From Lunularia cruciata (Eukaryota; Streptophyta; Marchantiopsida; Lunulariales; Lunulariaceae), in contig OX419760.1 of the NCBI GenBank assembly GCA_948567375.1, positions 61,748,911-61,812,910 on the forward strand: a stretch of DNA of 64,000 nt, read 5' to 3'. The number at the start of each line of letters is the position of its first letter. Position 1 is the stretch's first letter. The position numbers were made by a program, and so were the translations under genes. This document shows positions 33,553 to 46,200 of the stretch, in pieces. The notes beneath the pieces are model-generated. The model was not told where the DNA came from. It saw only the letters and a list, made by a program, of their open reading frames with translations, and did not search any database.

Positions 33553-34610
33553 CTTAGTACAAAAATCGTGATTCAACTTATTTACGAGTAACATTACATA
33601 TCAGTAAATTGTATTCTTGTTTCAAAAGATGCATTGCAACGAACAAATTTTACCACATCTTATCATAACAAGTTTCTTTTCTCCTACAAGAATGTAGATT
33701 TCTCTTTAGTATGAGGGAAAATCAAACCAAAGCTCCATTTCATGCAATTGAACATACGAACATTGCTATGCATACCTTGAAGTTCACAAACATGTTCTTT
33801 ATGCAAGAATATGTTTATGTTTTGACTAATTGTACAGTTAGTGCATTGGTTCAGTGCCTTAACAAAGTTGTACTCCCTGGGCTAGGTCCACTGACCAAAG
33901 CCTAGTTCCTCTAAGTTTTAGAGTAGATTTCACCTCCCCAACTTCCTCAAGCTGAGAAGGTAAAATCTCCAGCTCTCTTCACATAAACATGCATGCACTT
34001 TAGTACGTAGAATATATGAGAAATCTTCCAAGTTGAGATAGCATGCCAACTTCTCACAAGTACATACACGTCAGTTTAGTATGGAGAATAAGTGGAACAT
34101 GAACTTCTCTAACTTAAGTTGGTGGAGTGCCCGCACCTTTTTCAAGTTGGTATGTATTTTAGTGCATTAAATCCAAATGTACCTCAACATTCAATTTGAT
34201 TTGTCACCTTCTTGCTGGACAAGAAAGCGACTGTCCGCAAGCACTAGAAGGAGATGCATATGATATGGCGATATAGAATAAAGATACGATTTATGTCGGA
34301 TTGACAAATTAAAGAAGGAGAACGATGGAGTTATTAAAGGTCCTGGGTTGTACCTCAATTGCATAAGCTCCTCGCTGGCTAGGAACATGAGGAGGCGGCA
34401 ACTGCACAAGCTTCTCACGGGGCAAAGAAAGCAACTCCCCACCAACACTCGAATGAGACCCATATACAAACTTCTTGCTCACAAATCGCCCGAGTGTAAG
34501 CTAGAATCGATCAGCACATGGAGGAGGACGGCATAGCCACATGAGCTGCTCGTTCAGTAAAAGAAAGTGACTTTAGAGTCTCTTGAGTATTGACACAAAC
34601 CTGCCAGCAT
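33553..34610. other. No gene recognised; degenerate local repeats
   Basis: Words such as TTTAGTA-GTAGAATA and AACTTCTC recur at about 34000-34125, and CAAGAAAGCGACT (34219) resembles CAAAGAAAGCAACT (34423). These look like old tandem duplications. Frames of up to 92 codons show no family. Confidence 0.4.
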
Positions 34611-34616
34611 TTATAG

Positions 34617-34778
34617 AAGAGGGACACATAGCTAAGGAATCGAAACCGTAACATTCTGTCCTTTTTTTTCTTCTTTTTTTCTCTCATGAGTCAATACAAG
34701 AGGGACACATAGCTAAGGAATCGAAACCGTAACATTCATGCCGTTTTTTTCCTCTTTTTTTTCCTCATGAGTCAATAC
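34617..34778 (+). repeat. Tandem duplication, two units of about 81 bp
   Basis: 34617-34697 and 34699-34778 both read AGAGGGACACATAGCTAAGG, then a conserved CGAAACCGTAACATTC, a T-rich run and CTCATGAGTCAATAC. Differences are nearly confined to the T-rich part, so the duplication is recent. Confidence 0.9.
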
Positions 34779-35640
34779 GCTCTGGAAATAAATAGATAAC
34801 TTGTAATTAGCCAAAATAAAAAGTCTTCTATCCTTGCATTGGTTTAGAATCTTTTGAAAATTTTGTTTTGGAACATACCAATTTTAAGAGTTGTATCAAA
34901 ATAGAACAAAAAATAAATAAATATGGAAATATTGTATCTTGATGTGTTTATTTGTAATTTATATCTCTCTAATCAAATGTAATTTTCTTGAATTTATTTT
35001 CATATATAAACTATAGATAAGATAAAAAAAAAGTTTACTATCATATATTTTTCCATTATATCAAAAATCATATAGAAATGTTACAAATAATTTTGAATAA
35101 TATATATATGTTATAGGAAATAACATCATTAATTGAAAATGATGTCTCAGAAGACTTATAGATCATTTATATTTTCCATTAAATATTATGTTTATCATTA
35201 TTACTATATGAATATGATGAACTTCTATGTTAAGTTTCGTTGAACAACGTTGAACAACTAATGCTGAATATGTATTTCTATAGATCATTCTAAATAAGAA
35301 AGACTAGCACAAATTTATCAACCATTCATAATCAGGCCACAATTAGAAAGATTGTCACTGTTTACATTACACACTGTTTACATAGCATTGAGACATTGTG
35401 AAATTATAAACACAGTAAGAAGGATTTTTAGTGTTAACGCAAAAGTTTGAACATGGTAAGATTCTAGGTTTATTTGCAGAATGCAAGCATAACACAAGCA
35501 AAGAATTTACTTTGAGATTACTTAGGGATTGAGGAAGTGAAAATATATTATTTACTTGCTGAGAAGATCGCAGACCAGAAATAAAACAAGAGGAGAATTT
35601 TATCGGGTGTGAGGGGTGTGAAATCTACTTACCAAAGACA
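34779..35640. other. AT-rich spacer
   Basis: Highly AT-rich; all frames closed; no gene. Confidence 0.5.
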
Positions 35641-35644
35641 CTTA

Positions 35645-35766
35645 GAAGAACTGTTTATCGTGAGTTGAAATGTGGAGGTTCACTGAGGTTTATTGAAGAT
35701 ACATTCCGAAGAACTACTTATCGGGAGTTGAAGTGTGGAGGGTTTTCGAGGTTTATTGAAGAAGAC
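35645..35766 (+). repeat. Tandem duplication, two units of about 63 bp
   Basis: The units starting at 35645 and 35708 share GAAGAACT, TTATCG-GAGTTGAA, TGTGGAGG and GAGGTTTATTGAAGA. Confidence 0.85.
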
Positions 35767-37280
35767 ATGCAAAGACGTTAATTGTAGGTTAATGTGGTGT
35801 TTACTTGCAAAGAAATTTCCAATTTCAGTTTCAGTTTTTCAGCTACAGTTTGAAGTTATTTTAGCTAGTTTAGCTATTGTTTCAATTATTTCAGATATAG
35901 TAACAGGTATTGCCTCTGTCGCAAGTTGCTACAAAGGAAATGCATTTGCTATCTGCAAACTAGCAAACTAACTCTAAATTCATTAGATCTGTAATTATCT
36001 GTAGATTAATTATCTCCAACTCTTCTTGGGGCTTCCAACGGAGAACAAGAGATTAGCCTCTTCACAATATTGAAGTCTATCCTATTTGCATTTATCCCCC
36101 ACGCTCTCTATATCCTTCTCTCTGTCGTGCAGGTTTACAGATTGTCTACGTGGAAAAATAAACGAGAAGAATAGGTTTCTTCGCTTATCCTTGAGCTGAT
36201 CTGCAGAGCATCAAAGAATTATTGTGCTCTTTGACGCTCTGCAATTCTGCTTATTAAAGAAGAGTGTCAAACAAATAATATATGTCTAAGGGTTCTCTTG
36301 CAATTATAAATTGACCAAGTAGTTTTAAAAGTTAAAGTAAACTGAATGTTTCTTCATGTTCCAAAACTTCTGAAAATAAGTTTTTTTTGGTACTTTTGGC
36401 ATTTTCCTACTCATAATACATTTAGTAACTTGCATGGTAGTAGACATTAAATAGCAAACTGGAAATTTAACATTATCGCTATTTATCCAATCCCAATAAA
36501 GCTAGTAATAATGCTATATAAGAGTAAATATACAGTATACTGGCTTGACAAAGTTATATATATAACTTGCAAAGGTACGTCTTCACGTATATATATATAA
36601 CTTTGTCAAGCCAAAGTTATATATATACGTGAGGACGTACCTTTGCATTAGTAGTCCATTGTTTAAAGTTCTTTTTGTAGATACGTGAAAATTTAGGAAT
36701 TTTTTAAGGCTAGAATCCAAGTTTTTGTCACTTATAATTGACCAAGAAGGTAATCACGTAGAAGGACAAGAAGATGATGTAATAAAATGACCATAGCTTG
36801 TTTGCATTGAATGATCACAAGGACTAAGACACTCATTATTTTGACCTTTGTGGTTATGATCATGCTCCTTGTGTCACCTTCACAATCTTTTTGATCATGA
36901 TATTGTGATCATAGTTGTCATGATTGTGATCTTAATTGTGATTAAGAAATCTATACCCTAGGATGAGGCTTATGAATAAAGCTTCATCAAATGACATCAT
37001 CGGCTTGATAGTCAATCAATTTTGGAGATTCCAAATAGCTTGAATGCACCACCTAGATAAATATAGAAATTGATGACCATTTTCATGTGGCAAGATGCTT
37101 GCTTTTACAAGCATTAATATTTCACCAAAGATGTACACACCAATTTCCAAACGGTTGGTCACAAGCTATAAATTTGAGGCCATGGCTTGCATATCAACTT
37201 CTTTTCCACTTCACAAATTCCTGAGATTAAGAGTGGAGTCTTTGGCAATTTCATTTACAAACATCAAGAGCTAAGGGTTG
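35767..37280. other. Spacer with a foldback structure; no gene recognised
   Basis: The frame at 35735-35971 (78 codons) has no identifiable family and overlaps a tandem duplication. 36780-36960 is rich in TGATCAT/ATGATCA words. A foldback at 36542-36650 is listed separately. Confidence 0.4.
36542..36650. repeat. Nested foldback with two overlapping inverted repeats
   Basis: GGCTTGACAAAGTTATATA at 36542 pairs with its complement ending at about 36614. Immediately overlapping, TGCAAAGGTACGTCTTCACG at about 36568 pairs with CGTGAGGACGTACCTTTGCA ending at about 36648. The two dyads share the central ATATATA blocks, so the DNA can fold in two alternative ways. No transposase or clear target duplication is seen. 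Confidence 0.8.
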
Positions 37281-37329
37281 AGAATTTGAGAGATTGAATC
37301 AGTGGGTTTCTAGCATAACTTGTGATTTT

Positions 37330-38010
37330 TTTAAGAGGGGTCATGAACAAACACAATGGTACTTCAGCCAAGAAGACAAAGATTGGTTCTAGAGGTGATC
37401 TTGGAATCCCCTAGAGTATCAAGTGAAGCCATAGGAAGTGTAAGAATAAGCCAAAAAATGCAAGCAAGGAACCCTTCATCCATATCAAGCTCTCCTTAGA
37501 CTCAAAAGCCATGGTGGCCACCCCACAAGATGGTGCATAGTAAGCACCAAAGTTGTTTGTTATGGTTGGTCCATTGCTGATCAACTATGAGGTTGAGGAC
37601 TCAAACCTCTACCTGCCTGCTTTGTGGGTTTCCATTATACTTCTCTTATCTTGCTTGCTCTATCGTCCTATACTTGTCCATCATTTGTTCCTATCCATGA
37701 CAAGTATCTTCTTTGGCTTGGAGCTGCTTCTTAATCTTCTTAAGCTACTCATAAGCTCTTGCTTCTCCACATTGGCCGTTTGAGCAACCTGATGAAGATG
37801 AGTGACTAACTTTATGTGAGATGTGATCATTTTGTCTAACTCCTGGTAGTAAGGAAGGATTGTTTCTAACTTGTGAAGCATTGGACCTACCATGTGAATT
37901 AATTTCCATGAGAAGGTTCATTATCTATGCTTGGGTTGGCTTACATATTCTCCTCCTTGTAATTGGCTTTCCTCCCTTTGAAGTAAAATGCTGGGCAATA
38001 TGATCCATCC
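37330..38010. mobile_element. Decayed retroelement-like fragments, both orientations
   Basis: The plus strand near 37343 starts MNKHNGTSAKKTKIGSRG and soon meets stops. The minus strand 37893-37681 reads a 70-codon helical piece (LHKLETILPYYQELDKMI...) of the coiled-coil style seen in the 55-64 kb remnants. I infer pieces of large retroelement polyproteins; no enzyme motif is present. Confidence 0.25.
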
Positions 38011-38526
38011 ATAACTCCTCCAAGATTGCATCTTTTTAGAATTACTTATTTGATATGGCTGAGTCATCAGACTGATAAGACTTGTGTGGTGAAGCTCCTT
38101 GAGAAGTACAAATAGCTATTAGTGTGGGCATGAATCTCGTGATGCTAATGACCTCCGGCGCGTTTACGACAAACATGATGATAATGAAGTTTAAATCATT
38201 AACAAAGAGCAAGCACTAATGACCATTCGCTTAGGTGTGTCCTTAATGGGAGAGGTAACTACAAAGCAAAGTGACCTCCATGACAAATGAACCATCATCT
38301 TCAAGACTATTTTGGAATAGATTTTTAGTGAAAGTGATTTTTTTGCTTTTCTATAGTGCGCCACAAGAGTGACACTACCATCTACAAGGAGTGATTCTTA
38401 ACCAAGAGGTTAAACATGAAACTATAAAGAATTACCATTTGTGAGACTTTCTTTCATCTTCTAGTCATTTCTAATTGTATCTCTATTGGAACAATAGTAT
38501 CACTGCATTTTGGTGGACATTGAGTA
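38011..38526. other. No gene recognised
   Basis: AT-leaning spacer before the tandem duplication; frames are short. Confidence 0.4.
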
Positions 38527-39435
38527 ATGACTCAATGTCCACCTATATATTAGAAATTAATATTTTCCAATAATCATTTAATTGAAAATCAAGTGGAAAT
38601 AATAAATTTCTTCAGACTTTGAAAGTACAGTTTCAATTAATATATATAAATTTATTTTTTCTTAAAATATCCAATCATGGTAATTCTTTACTCCCAAATC
38701 TTGAGTATTTCATCTTACATTGTTGAAATTAGACATCTGCTTAATATCACTGGATTAAAAATTGAAATCAAAATAATACTTTTGTCCATCAAATTCTCCA
38801 ATCTATTGATGTGGTATCAAATGTTATAAATTAGAAAGTCCTAGCTATAGAATCCTAAATTAGGATCAGCTTATATATTAAAATTAAATTTATATATTAA
38901 CCTTCTGTGTAATTAAAACTAAGGTCCTATTGCTTTAGTAAATCCCTTACAGCATCATCTCCAATATTTTTCAACTGATAATGACTCAATGTCCACCTAT
39001 ATATTAGAAAGTAATATTTTTCAATAATCATTTAATTGAAAATCAAGTGGAAATAATAAATTTCTTCAGACTTTGAAAGTACAGTTTCAATTAATATATA
39101 AAAACTTATTTTTTCTTAAAATATCCAATCATGGTAATTCTTTACTCCCAAATCTTGAGTAATTCATCTTACATTATTGAAATTAGACATCTACTTAATA
39201 TCCCTGGATTAAAAATTGAAATCAAAATAATATTTTTGTCCATCAAATTCTCCACTCTATTGACGTGGTATCAAATGTTATAAATTAGAAAGTCCTAGCT
39301 ATAGAATCCTAAATTAGGATCAGCTTATATATTACAATTAAAGTTATATATTAACCTTCTATGTAATTCAAACTAAGGTCCTATTGCTTTAGTAAATCCT
39401 TTTATAGCATCATCTCCAATATTTTTCAACTGATA
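38527..39435 (+). repeat. Tandem duplication of about 454 bp
   Basis: 38527-38980 and 38981-39435 are adjacent direct copies, both opening with ATGACTCAATGTCCACC and closing with TTTTTCAACTGATA. The differences I noticed are about a dozen substitutions and one or two single-base indels. The junction is exact, so this is a simple head-to-tail duplication of AT-rich DNA with no gene. Confidence 0.95.
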
Positions 39436-40478
39436 TGAGTAACATCATCATCCAAAAAGAATTAATAGAGTAACAAAAATGACGATTACGATTGATTTTG
39501 GAAAGAATAAGTGACCCTATATAGTTATTTCTTACCGACTCCTAAACATAATATTATGAGAATAATATCTCGTGATCATAAATTTACACCACGTTGTAGC
39601 AGAAAAATCAATGATATTACAAAGGAAAAATATCGTTCATGTCCGTTTCTCTGCAAATAATAAAAGTTTGAATTACATCGAAAGTCTTCGATCTAACTCC
39701 CAGCTCTTTTAGTCCATCTTTTTATTATATTGAGATACAATATAATTATTCTCCTCTACTTATTTTGATGAACGATCACGGTCATTTACAAGACTTTAAC
39801 ATCAACTCATGATCATTTTTAAAAGTACAGTATATAGATCTCACCTCACTTAGCCTCTTCCAAATCTTTTTCGGTGATTCGCAGTTATCTTCGGCTTGGA
39901 ACTTGATAAAACATTTGGAGATAAGAAAAAATGTACTAACTGTAATATTAATTCTTTCAATAACTGTCTAGTAAGTAATCAACATTGTTTATTTTTCCAT
40001 CAAATAATATTGGTTTTCCCTTTGGATCATCTTCGAGATCTTTTGGGGTTCTTATGGGTTTCCTACTGTCTACAAAAACAAAAGAGTTTAACTTGAATAT
40101 GAACAGATGTACACGGGTAAATCGTGACTTCACCTCTCCAAAATTGTTTTCCTGATGTATTCTTGGTTTCGGGGATTAGACTAAAACTTTGGAGGTTTGA
40201 TCGAAGGTATTCAACACAATACCAAATTCAATTGACCTTTAGAATAGTCCAAATATGATGTCTTCTTTCTCAGATCATCTATAGTTTGTCGTCGTGATGT
40301 CACGTTCGGGTGGGAAAATTTTGCAAATCTTCATGGTGCTACATTTTGATTCTGTAGACCTCATTTATATATAATTATGGTCTTTTCAACTTACCAAGTT
40401 GTTACACAAAATGAAATTACAGCATATGGATGGAGAAAAATATTACCTTCTGAGTTTGACACCGTCCCATATTAAGGA
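39436..40478. other. No gene recognised
   Basis: AT-rich spacer; the longest frame (39896-40096) has no family features. Confidence 0.4.
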
Positions 40479-41998
40479 AAAGGGGATGAAGTGAGGATCT
40501 GTGTATATTTCAATCAGATTCTAGTTTATTTGATTTGACAAGTTCGCCTTAGATGACTGCTAAAGTGAAGAAATTCGCCAGCACTGAGATCCATAATACT
40601 CACCACCAAAGGCAAACATTTTAGTTCTTTTCTTCAGTAAACCGCATTCAATACCAGATGCTAGATTGTTTCAGAAGTACCACTGTGATAGACGATATAT
40701 TAAACGGTTGAAGGAGTACTTACCTGGATAGAGGTCTACCTTACAAGTGAAACTTCAAATTAGATCGTAATCCACAACGTTACACTACGATGTGGATTAC
40801 GTTGGCATACGTTGCCAATGTGGCATAAAGCCACATTGGCACAATGTCAGTTTCGCTGTTCGAGAATAAGCTTGGCATCGTAATTAGATCGTAATCCACA
40901 TCGATTACGTTGGCATACGTTGGCATACGTTGCCAAGCTTATTCTCGAACAGCGAAACTGACATTGAAATCGCACGAGCTCATAGTGACCAATTAACTAT
41001 CAAAACTGCCTGCCAGTTGCCCTATCACAAGCTTGTTAAGACTTGGTCAGGTTGGGCGAGGATACTTCATACACAGATGCCGCTCACATTAGTCAAAGCA
41101 ACCAGGTGACAGTTTTAAACAAGTCAGGGCTGATATCGTGCAAGTTTCCTGTGATCTGTACACAGCAAGATGCATTCCGTTGATAGTTGTGAGAAGAATT
41201 TCAAAATGTCTAGATCCTGGGACTGTTTGAGCAGCTGGGCATCACAAGACGAATTTCATGTTACACTATCTAAATTGATCTCTAAAATGCTAGCACTTAG
41301 GTTGCAATGAATTGCAGCTGCAGGATTCTTGCCTAGGAGATGAAATTATCAGACTAACGAGCATTCCTGACGGGAAATAGTTGCACTTTGCCAAATCTAT
41401 ACATGATTGAAAGTTTACATAATTACGTACCTTTAAATAAGTGGTGTAAATATCATGGCAGTCTATGACACTACCGCTACCACCAACTAAATTCCAAGGT
41501 AATGTCCAATGTAAAAGCCGAAAAGAGTCATGTGAGAAATAGTGGCATGTGCTTCTGCACTATGTGCAATTGCATGTCATCCTCAGTGATCCGGATATTC
41601 ACCATGGTTTCATGCTTACAAATCGACATAAACTACCGAGACTCCATAAGAATTTATGTAGAGAAATCTTTCATCATTTGGCATAATTGCGCTGTCCTTC
41701 TTTCAGCTCGAACGATTTTCTTTGCGTCGACGAGATTCAGTTTCTCGCTCAACTCCTCTACTCGCCTTTGCATTATTCCAAATGTAGTTGATGGCATTTT
41801 CAGCTATAGAGGCTCGGTCATTTGCTTCGAAAGAAAGAGAAAGGTTGTGCATCTAGTTAATTAAAAAAAATTGCCAACTGCTGGAGTGAAATACTAGAAT
41901 ATTACAGAACCAAAAAACTTGAAGTACTAATGTCGCATACCCATGCATGCTCACGTCACAAATGAAAAATCTATTGCTGATAGTCTTAATAGCTATTC
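40479..41998 (-). pseudogene. Broken duplicate of the bHLH gene, 3' part
   Basis: This segment aligns with 28109-29490. Minus-strand counterparts of bHLH exon 3 (41817 to about 41430) keep a recognisable second helix (RASIAENAINY) but carry a one-base gain in the stretch before MQ(K/R)R and in-frame stops further on, for example at the GGTAG matching the EFMW region of the intact gene. The last exon is also degraded. The copy therefore cannot make the protein. It contains an extra palindromic block at about 40775-40965 and is interrupted at 41998 by foreign DNA. The rest of the copy resumes at 48854. Confidence 0.85.
40770..40980. repeat. Complex inverted repeats from local rearrangement
   Basis: Where the intact locus has about 100 bp (28381-28480), the duplicate has about 190 bp extra. 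GTCAGTTTCGCTGTTCGAGA (about 40845) is the exact complement of TCTCGAACAGCGAAACTGAC (about 40947). TTACGTTGGCATACGTTG recurs three times (about 40797, 40904, 40914). GCCAATGTGGC and GCCACATTGGC flank ATAAA as a hairpin at about 40820-40847. Each piece is a copy of neighbouring sequence, in one orientation or the other, as expected from template switching during replication. Confidence 0.8.
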
Positions 41999-43830
41999 AC
42001 CGTCTTGGAGTCAATTGTCAGTACACTAGAGTGAGATCATGTTGGGGATCTATATTTGCCATGGCTCACTTCAAAGCTCTTTTATCTACTTCTTTGGCCA
42101 TGCTAGGTTGTGTATTTCACTCTTTGGCAAACGATACACACATCATAGACCCCATAGATCAGATTAGGTAAACTTTTGATCACTTGACCGAGCTACATCT
42201 TGTAGGCTTGAGAGTCAAGTTGTCAAAGTGCAGAGCATGGTCCCCTTCAGGTATCCCTCTCCACCTTGAGCTTGCAGAGGGATGTATCACATCTATAGAT
42301 GGACTATGCATTCTTGGAGTACTAGTATGATTTGAGGATTTTGTCACATGCTTCCTAGATGTTGCACTTGTGGAGAATATTTTCCATATGGATGACCTTC
42401 CTCTACTAGGAGGTCCAAAGGTGACATCTAGTATACTCTCCTCTAGCATTGCCTGTTGAATGACTTATCTTCTTTGCACGGCTCCTTGACCTTCCTATCA
42501 TGTCTCGGAGCTTTTGATAGGAGGATTATGGGTGTCTTTGGCGATATCATCAAACCAAGGATATTTGATTGTTTGATAGGGGACTTGGCATGTACACAAA
42601 TATCTCTATCAATCTTGTGTGGAGGGGTAGGTCTATTATCTATACAGTAGATAACACTTATAGCATTTTTGGATAGTTGTGCTCTCTTGGCACTCCTACT
42701 TTCCTCTCTTTTTGTGGTTGTTGATAGGTCAATTTTGGAGATATATATGACCAAGGTGGAGGAGGGATCCTTTACTCTTCAGATATTATTGCAACAAAAA
42801 AGAGATGGTCTTTCCTCACGAGCATGGGAGGACATTCCATCCTTTCTTTCACAACCATCAGATTGGACCAAAGGGTTGCAGTCTTCCTTGATGGGGAGAC
42901 AATGTCAACATATGCCACATTCTCTCTTAGTTGACTTCTACATTCCTCAAGCCACTAGAGCACATCTTTGCTCTTGCTCCAGCAAGAGTGCAAGCTCTTG
43001 GATCCTAGCTCAACCATGCATTAGGGCATTCCAACTTGCACTAACTACTTTCTCTACAATGATGAGGTTTTGCCCAGGATTGGTTCACCCGTCTTCATCT
43101 TCATTACTCACTTGTGAGTATGGTTCTACACTAGCTGCATCAATAGTCCATACGATATAGTGTCCTTTTGGATGACAAAGGATAGCTACCCATGATGTCA
43201 TGAAGAATAATGACATATGTCAAAGAAAACTTATACTTGGTCCAAGATGATCAGGTGAAAGTGGCAAATGTTGTGGTTATAGATCCTATGCACGATGCAA
43301 TTTTGGAGAGAGTGATAACTCATCACCTTGGATGGGTAGTGAGTAGAGCAACAACACATAAGATCTCCAAGTCTAGGAGTATGTAGCAAGATCACATCCT
43401 TGTTCCACTAGCCTTGGAGTTATAATTGAGCTATGGAGATTGTTTTCAACACATTTTTTAGGGAGTATGCAAGAGCTTATCATATTAGATGTCAAGGGGT
43501 ACCACTCTCACTCTCATACTTTGTAGCATACTTTAAACAATGTATGTCCATTACTCTATGGAGAGCATTGGCTGGTGTAACCCATAGGAAAGCAATCACA
43601 CTAGGTGATGCTTCTTCGGATGCTCCAGTAGTTTGTAGACCTTATGACTTGCATAGCTTGGATATCTTAGGTGTTGTAGGGTATATTGCTCCTATTAATA
43701 CTATTGGGCCCTAGTTCCATTTTTTGTCTTTTGTCTCTCCCTTGTACGGCTTGATGGGGTCTTCCTATCCTTTGTGTTTGCTACATGGTTGCCTTTTCTT
43801 GCTATTTTATAATGAATTGGCCCACCTGCT
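41999..43830 (+). mobile_element. 5'-truncated non-LTR-type reverse transcriptase remnant, plus strand
   Basis: In shifting plus-strand frames the order of a reverse transcriptase C-terminal half can be followed: IFAMAHFKALLSTS (about 42050), the catalytic-box relative SLANDTHIIDP (about 42117; normally ADD or DD), KLSKCRAWSPSGIPLHLEL (about 42218), then LCSCSSKSASSWILAQP and LALTTFSTMMRFCPGLVHPS (about 42965-43095), then a Cys-containing tail and VVVIDPMHDAILERVITHHLG (about 43270). Many stops and frameshifts make it dead. It begins exactly where the bHLH duplicate breaks off. The 3' sequence at 43697-43800 is the tail shared with mini-insertions A and B. The family is inferred from motif order, not from a search. 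Confidence 0.65.
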
Positions 43831-43959
43831 CAAAGGAAAGGGAGAAAAGGAATACAAGTGTACCAAAAAGTATAAAGGAGAAGGAAGAGCTAAAAACTCT
43901 AGGAAAAAGGGCAAAAAGGCTAGAGAACTAAGCTTTATGTTTTCATTGTGCCGAGTAAC

Positions 43960-46200
43960 TAACACAAGAAATGTGTAAAAAGAGCAATATATGAACCTAT
44001 TACTAAATATTTTGCAAGAGATCCTCCAAGTGTATGTCTAGCAACTATAAGGAGAGTGTCATTGACGGAACGAGAGCGGCCACTATTGATGCATGTTGTT
44101 GAAGACTTAGAGCCTATGATATCTATAGTGTGATAAAGACCCTTTATAGTAAATAACAAGTAAGCATGGCAGGCTAGAAAGCCAAAGTGCCTCTCCTCTT
44201 CAGTGAGCCCCGTGTTGTATCTCAAAGGAGACCATCAAACTAATGATAAAGATGGCCAAAGATCTCCACTGCTAGGGGGACAAAGGTATCAAAGGCAAGC
44301 CATGGAGCATAGTGGTTTTCCTTCCCCATTGTGGTGATGATCACTATAGGTCATGTCTAGATGCTAGCTTGTGCTAATGATTTTGGTCAAAGTGGGATTG
44401 ACATCACCACATCATACAACATATGTTGGCTATCCCTAAAAGTGATAATATTTGTGCACATCTTTTGGTTAGATGGGCATTTTAGGACCATCCATTGCTC
44501 AATCTAAACCTATGAGCAAGTAGATCATAGGATCTAGATCACCTCATCTTTAATACCGTCTAAATTCTAGTAGGCTCTCCTCCTATGGCACATCATAGGA
44601 TGTAGATACTCTCAACATCAAATGTAGAACCATACGGGCATTGGTCTAGTATGCCCAAGATTATTGGATATGGTAGACCTAACCAAAGTCAAAGAGCCAT
44701 GGTAACCTCCGCTGATGTAAACCAAATGTCCTCAATCAAAGAGGAAGCATGAAGCCAAGCTTTGGCGCACTTCTTGCCACAAGAGAGGATCCTAGCTCTA
44801 TTGGGTAATAGGCATGTCAATAGGATGTTAAGAAGGGTGTGAGTGTGCATATGCTCATTGAGGTCTAATTCTTTCCTGAAGTCTAGGGAAATAAATTCCA
44901 GAAAGGGAGGAAGTGTTGTAAGTGTTGGTCCTAGCAATAAATCACAAGCCAATTGAAGAGATGTTTGGAAAGCATGGGTGCTTGAGTCAACTACCATGAT
45001 GGGTGGCAATAAAAATGGGTGCCCCTTGTATAAGAATCTATCTACCAAAAGGGGAGCCATAAGGGCCCAAGCTCTTAGGTAAGATATTGGTGCAACAACC
45101 TCCTATGATATGATATTCCATCCTCCCATGGCTTTGGGAAGAGCTATCTGCAATTGCCACTAGTAATTTGATAACTATGGCAACATACATGGCCCTAAGA
45201 GTGTGGAGAAAGTATGGCATATAGGACTATCAAAAGACCATAGCTATGGTAGGAGAACCATTGTGGGAGGATATGTATGTGCCAAATATGATGCTCTTAG
45301 GACATAACATTGCGAAAGGAGAGAGCATGTTACATGTGTGTTTCCCAACTAAGAGAGTAGGTGGATATGATAAGTAGCTTGAATCAATGTATTTGAGATA
45401 TACAAGCTATAAAAATCCTCAAATCCAAGAGGAAGTCCAATACACTCAAACCTCCTATTGGGAATTGGAATCCTGATGGGAAGTCAGAGGGAGTGAGGAC
45501 TGTATGTGGGCTCCAGACCTTGCATTTACAAGTCTGAACTCATAAATCCGAGGTCCCAAGACTAAGTGTGAAAGCTTGCACTACTCAGACTACATCCTAC
45601 ATGGGGCCCAAGATGTGGGTATCATCTAATAAGGATAGAAAAGACATGTAGGAAAGGTGATTGCCACCTTTCACAAAGTTTTGTGGTGAGCCATGGCAAA
45701 TAAAAGCCGTTGCAGAGAATCTCCTTGGTAGGTACCTCCTATAGATGCTAATTGAGTGAACTCTCCTATGGTAGTATGGTGGCTACACAATAACAATGTC
45801 TCTGTACCACAAAAGTGTGCACAAAAGGAATTAAAGAGAGGATCTTCTCTTTTATAGAACAAAGAGCTCAAAATAACACTAGACAAGAAATGGTATTGAA
45901 GGCATTTGATACATCTACTTGGACAACAACCTAGTTAGGATAATGGTCAAAGGAAGCTCTAATGCTCACAATAACCATCTTGGAGTGGCTATTGCATATT
46001 GATGAGGAGAAAAGAAAGAAGAAAAGGAGTGGCAAAGCAATAGACAAATGGTACATGACACTAATGCAAGAAGACATCCCCTATGGCTATAGGGCACATA
46101 CCCAATTTCTTCTTGGATGGAGTAAGGAGATAAGATGTACCAAACAAAGAAGCCATACTCGTGAGCACCAAACCCAAGGCAAGATGCTTGCAACAAGCAA
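43960..46200 (-). mobile_element. Second reverse transcriptase remnant, minus strand
   Basis: Reading the minus strand from about 46200 downwards gives FFSPHQYAIAT (about 46000), VVVQVDVSNAFNT (about 45920; catalytic motif A with its Asp), GGTYQGDSLQRLLFAMAHHK (about 45740), LLDDTHILGP (about 45620; catalytic DD), then ARILSCGKKCAKAWLHA (about 44790), and LWLGLPYP followed by a Cys-rich tail (about 44680). The same motif order as in the plus-strand copy shows a member of the same family, longer at its 5' side and tail-to-tail with the first. Stops and shifts are frequent, for example after AMAHHKTL at 45671. No intact protein remains. Confidence 0.65.
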
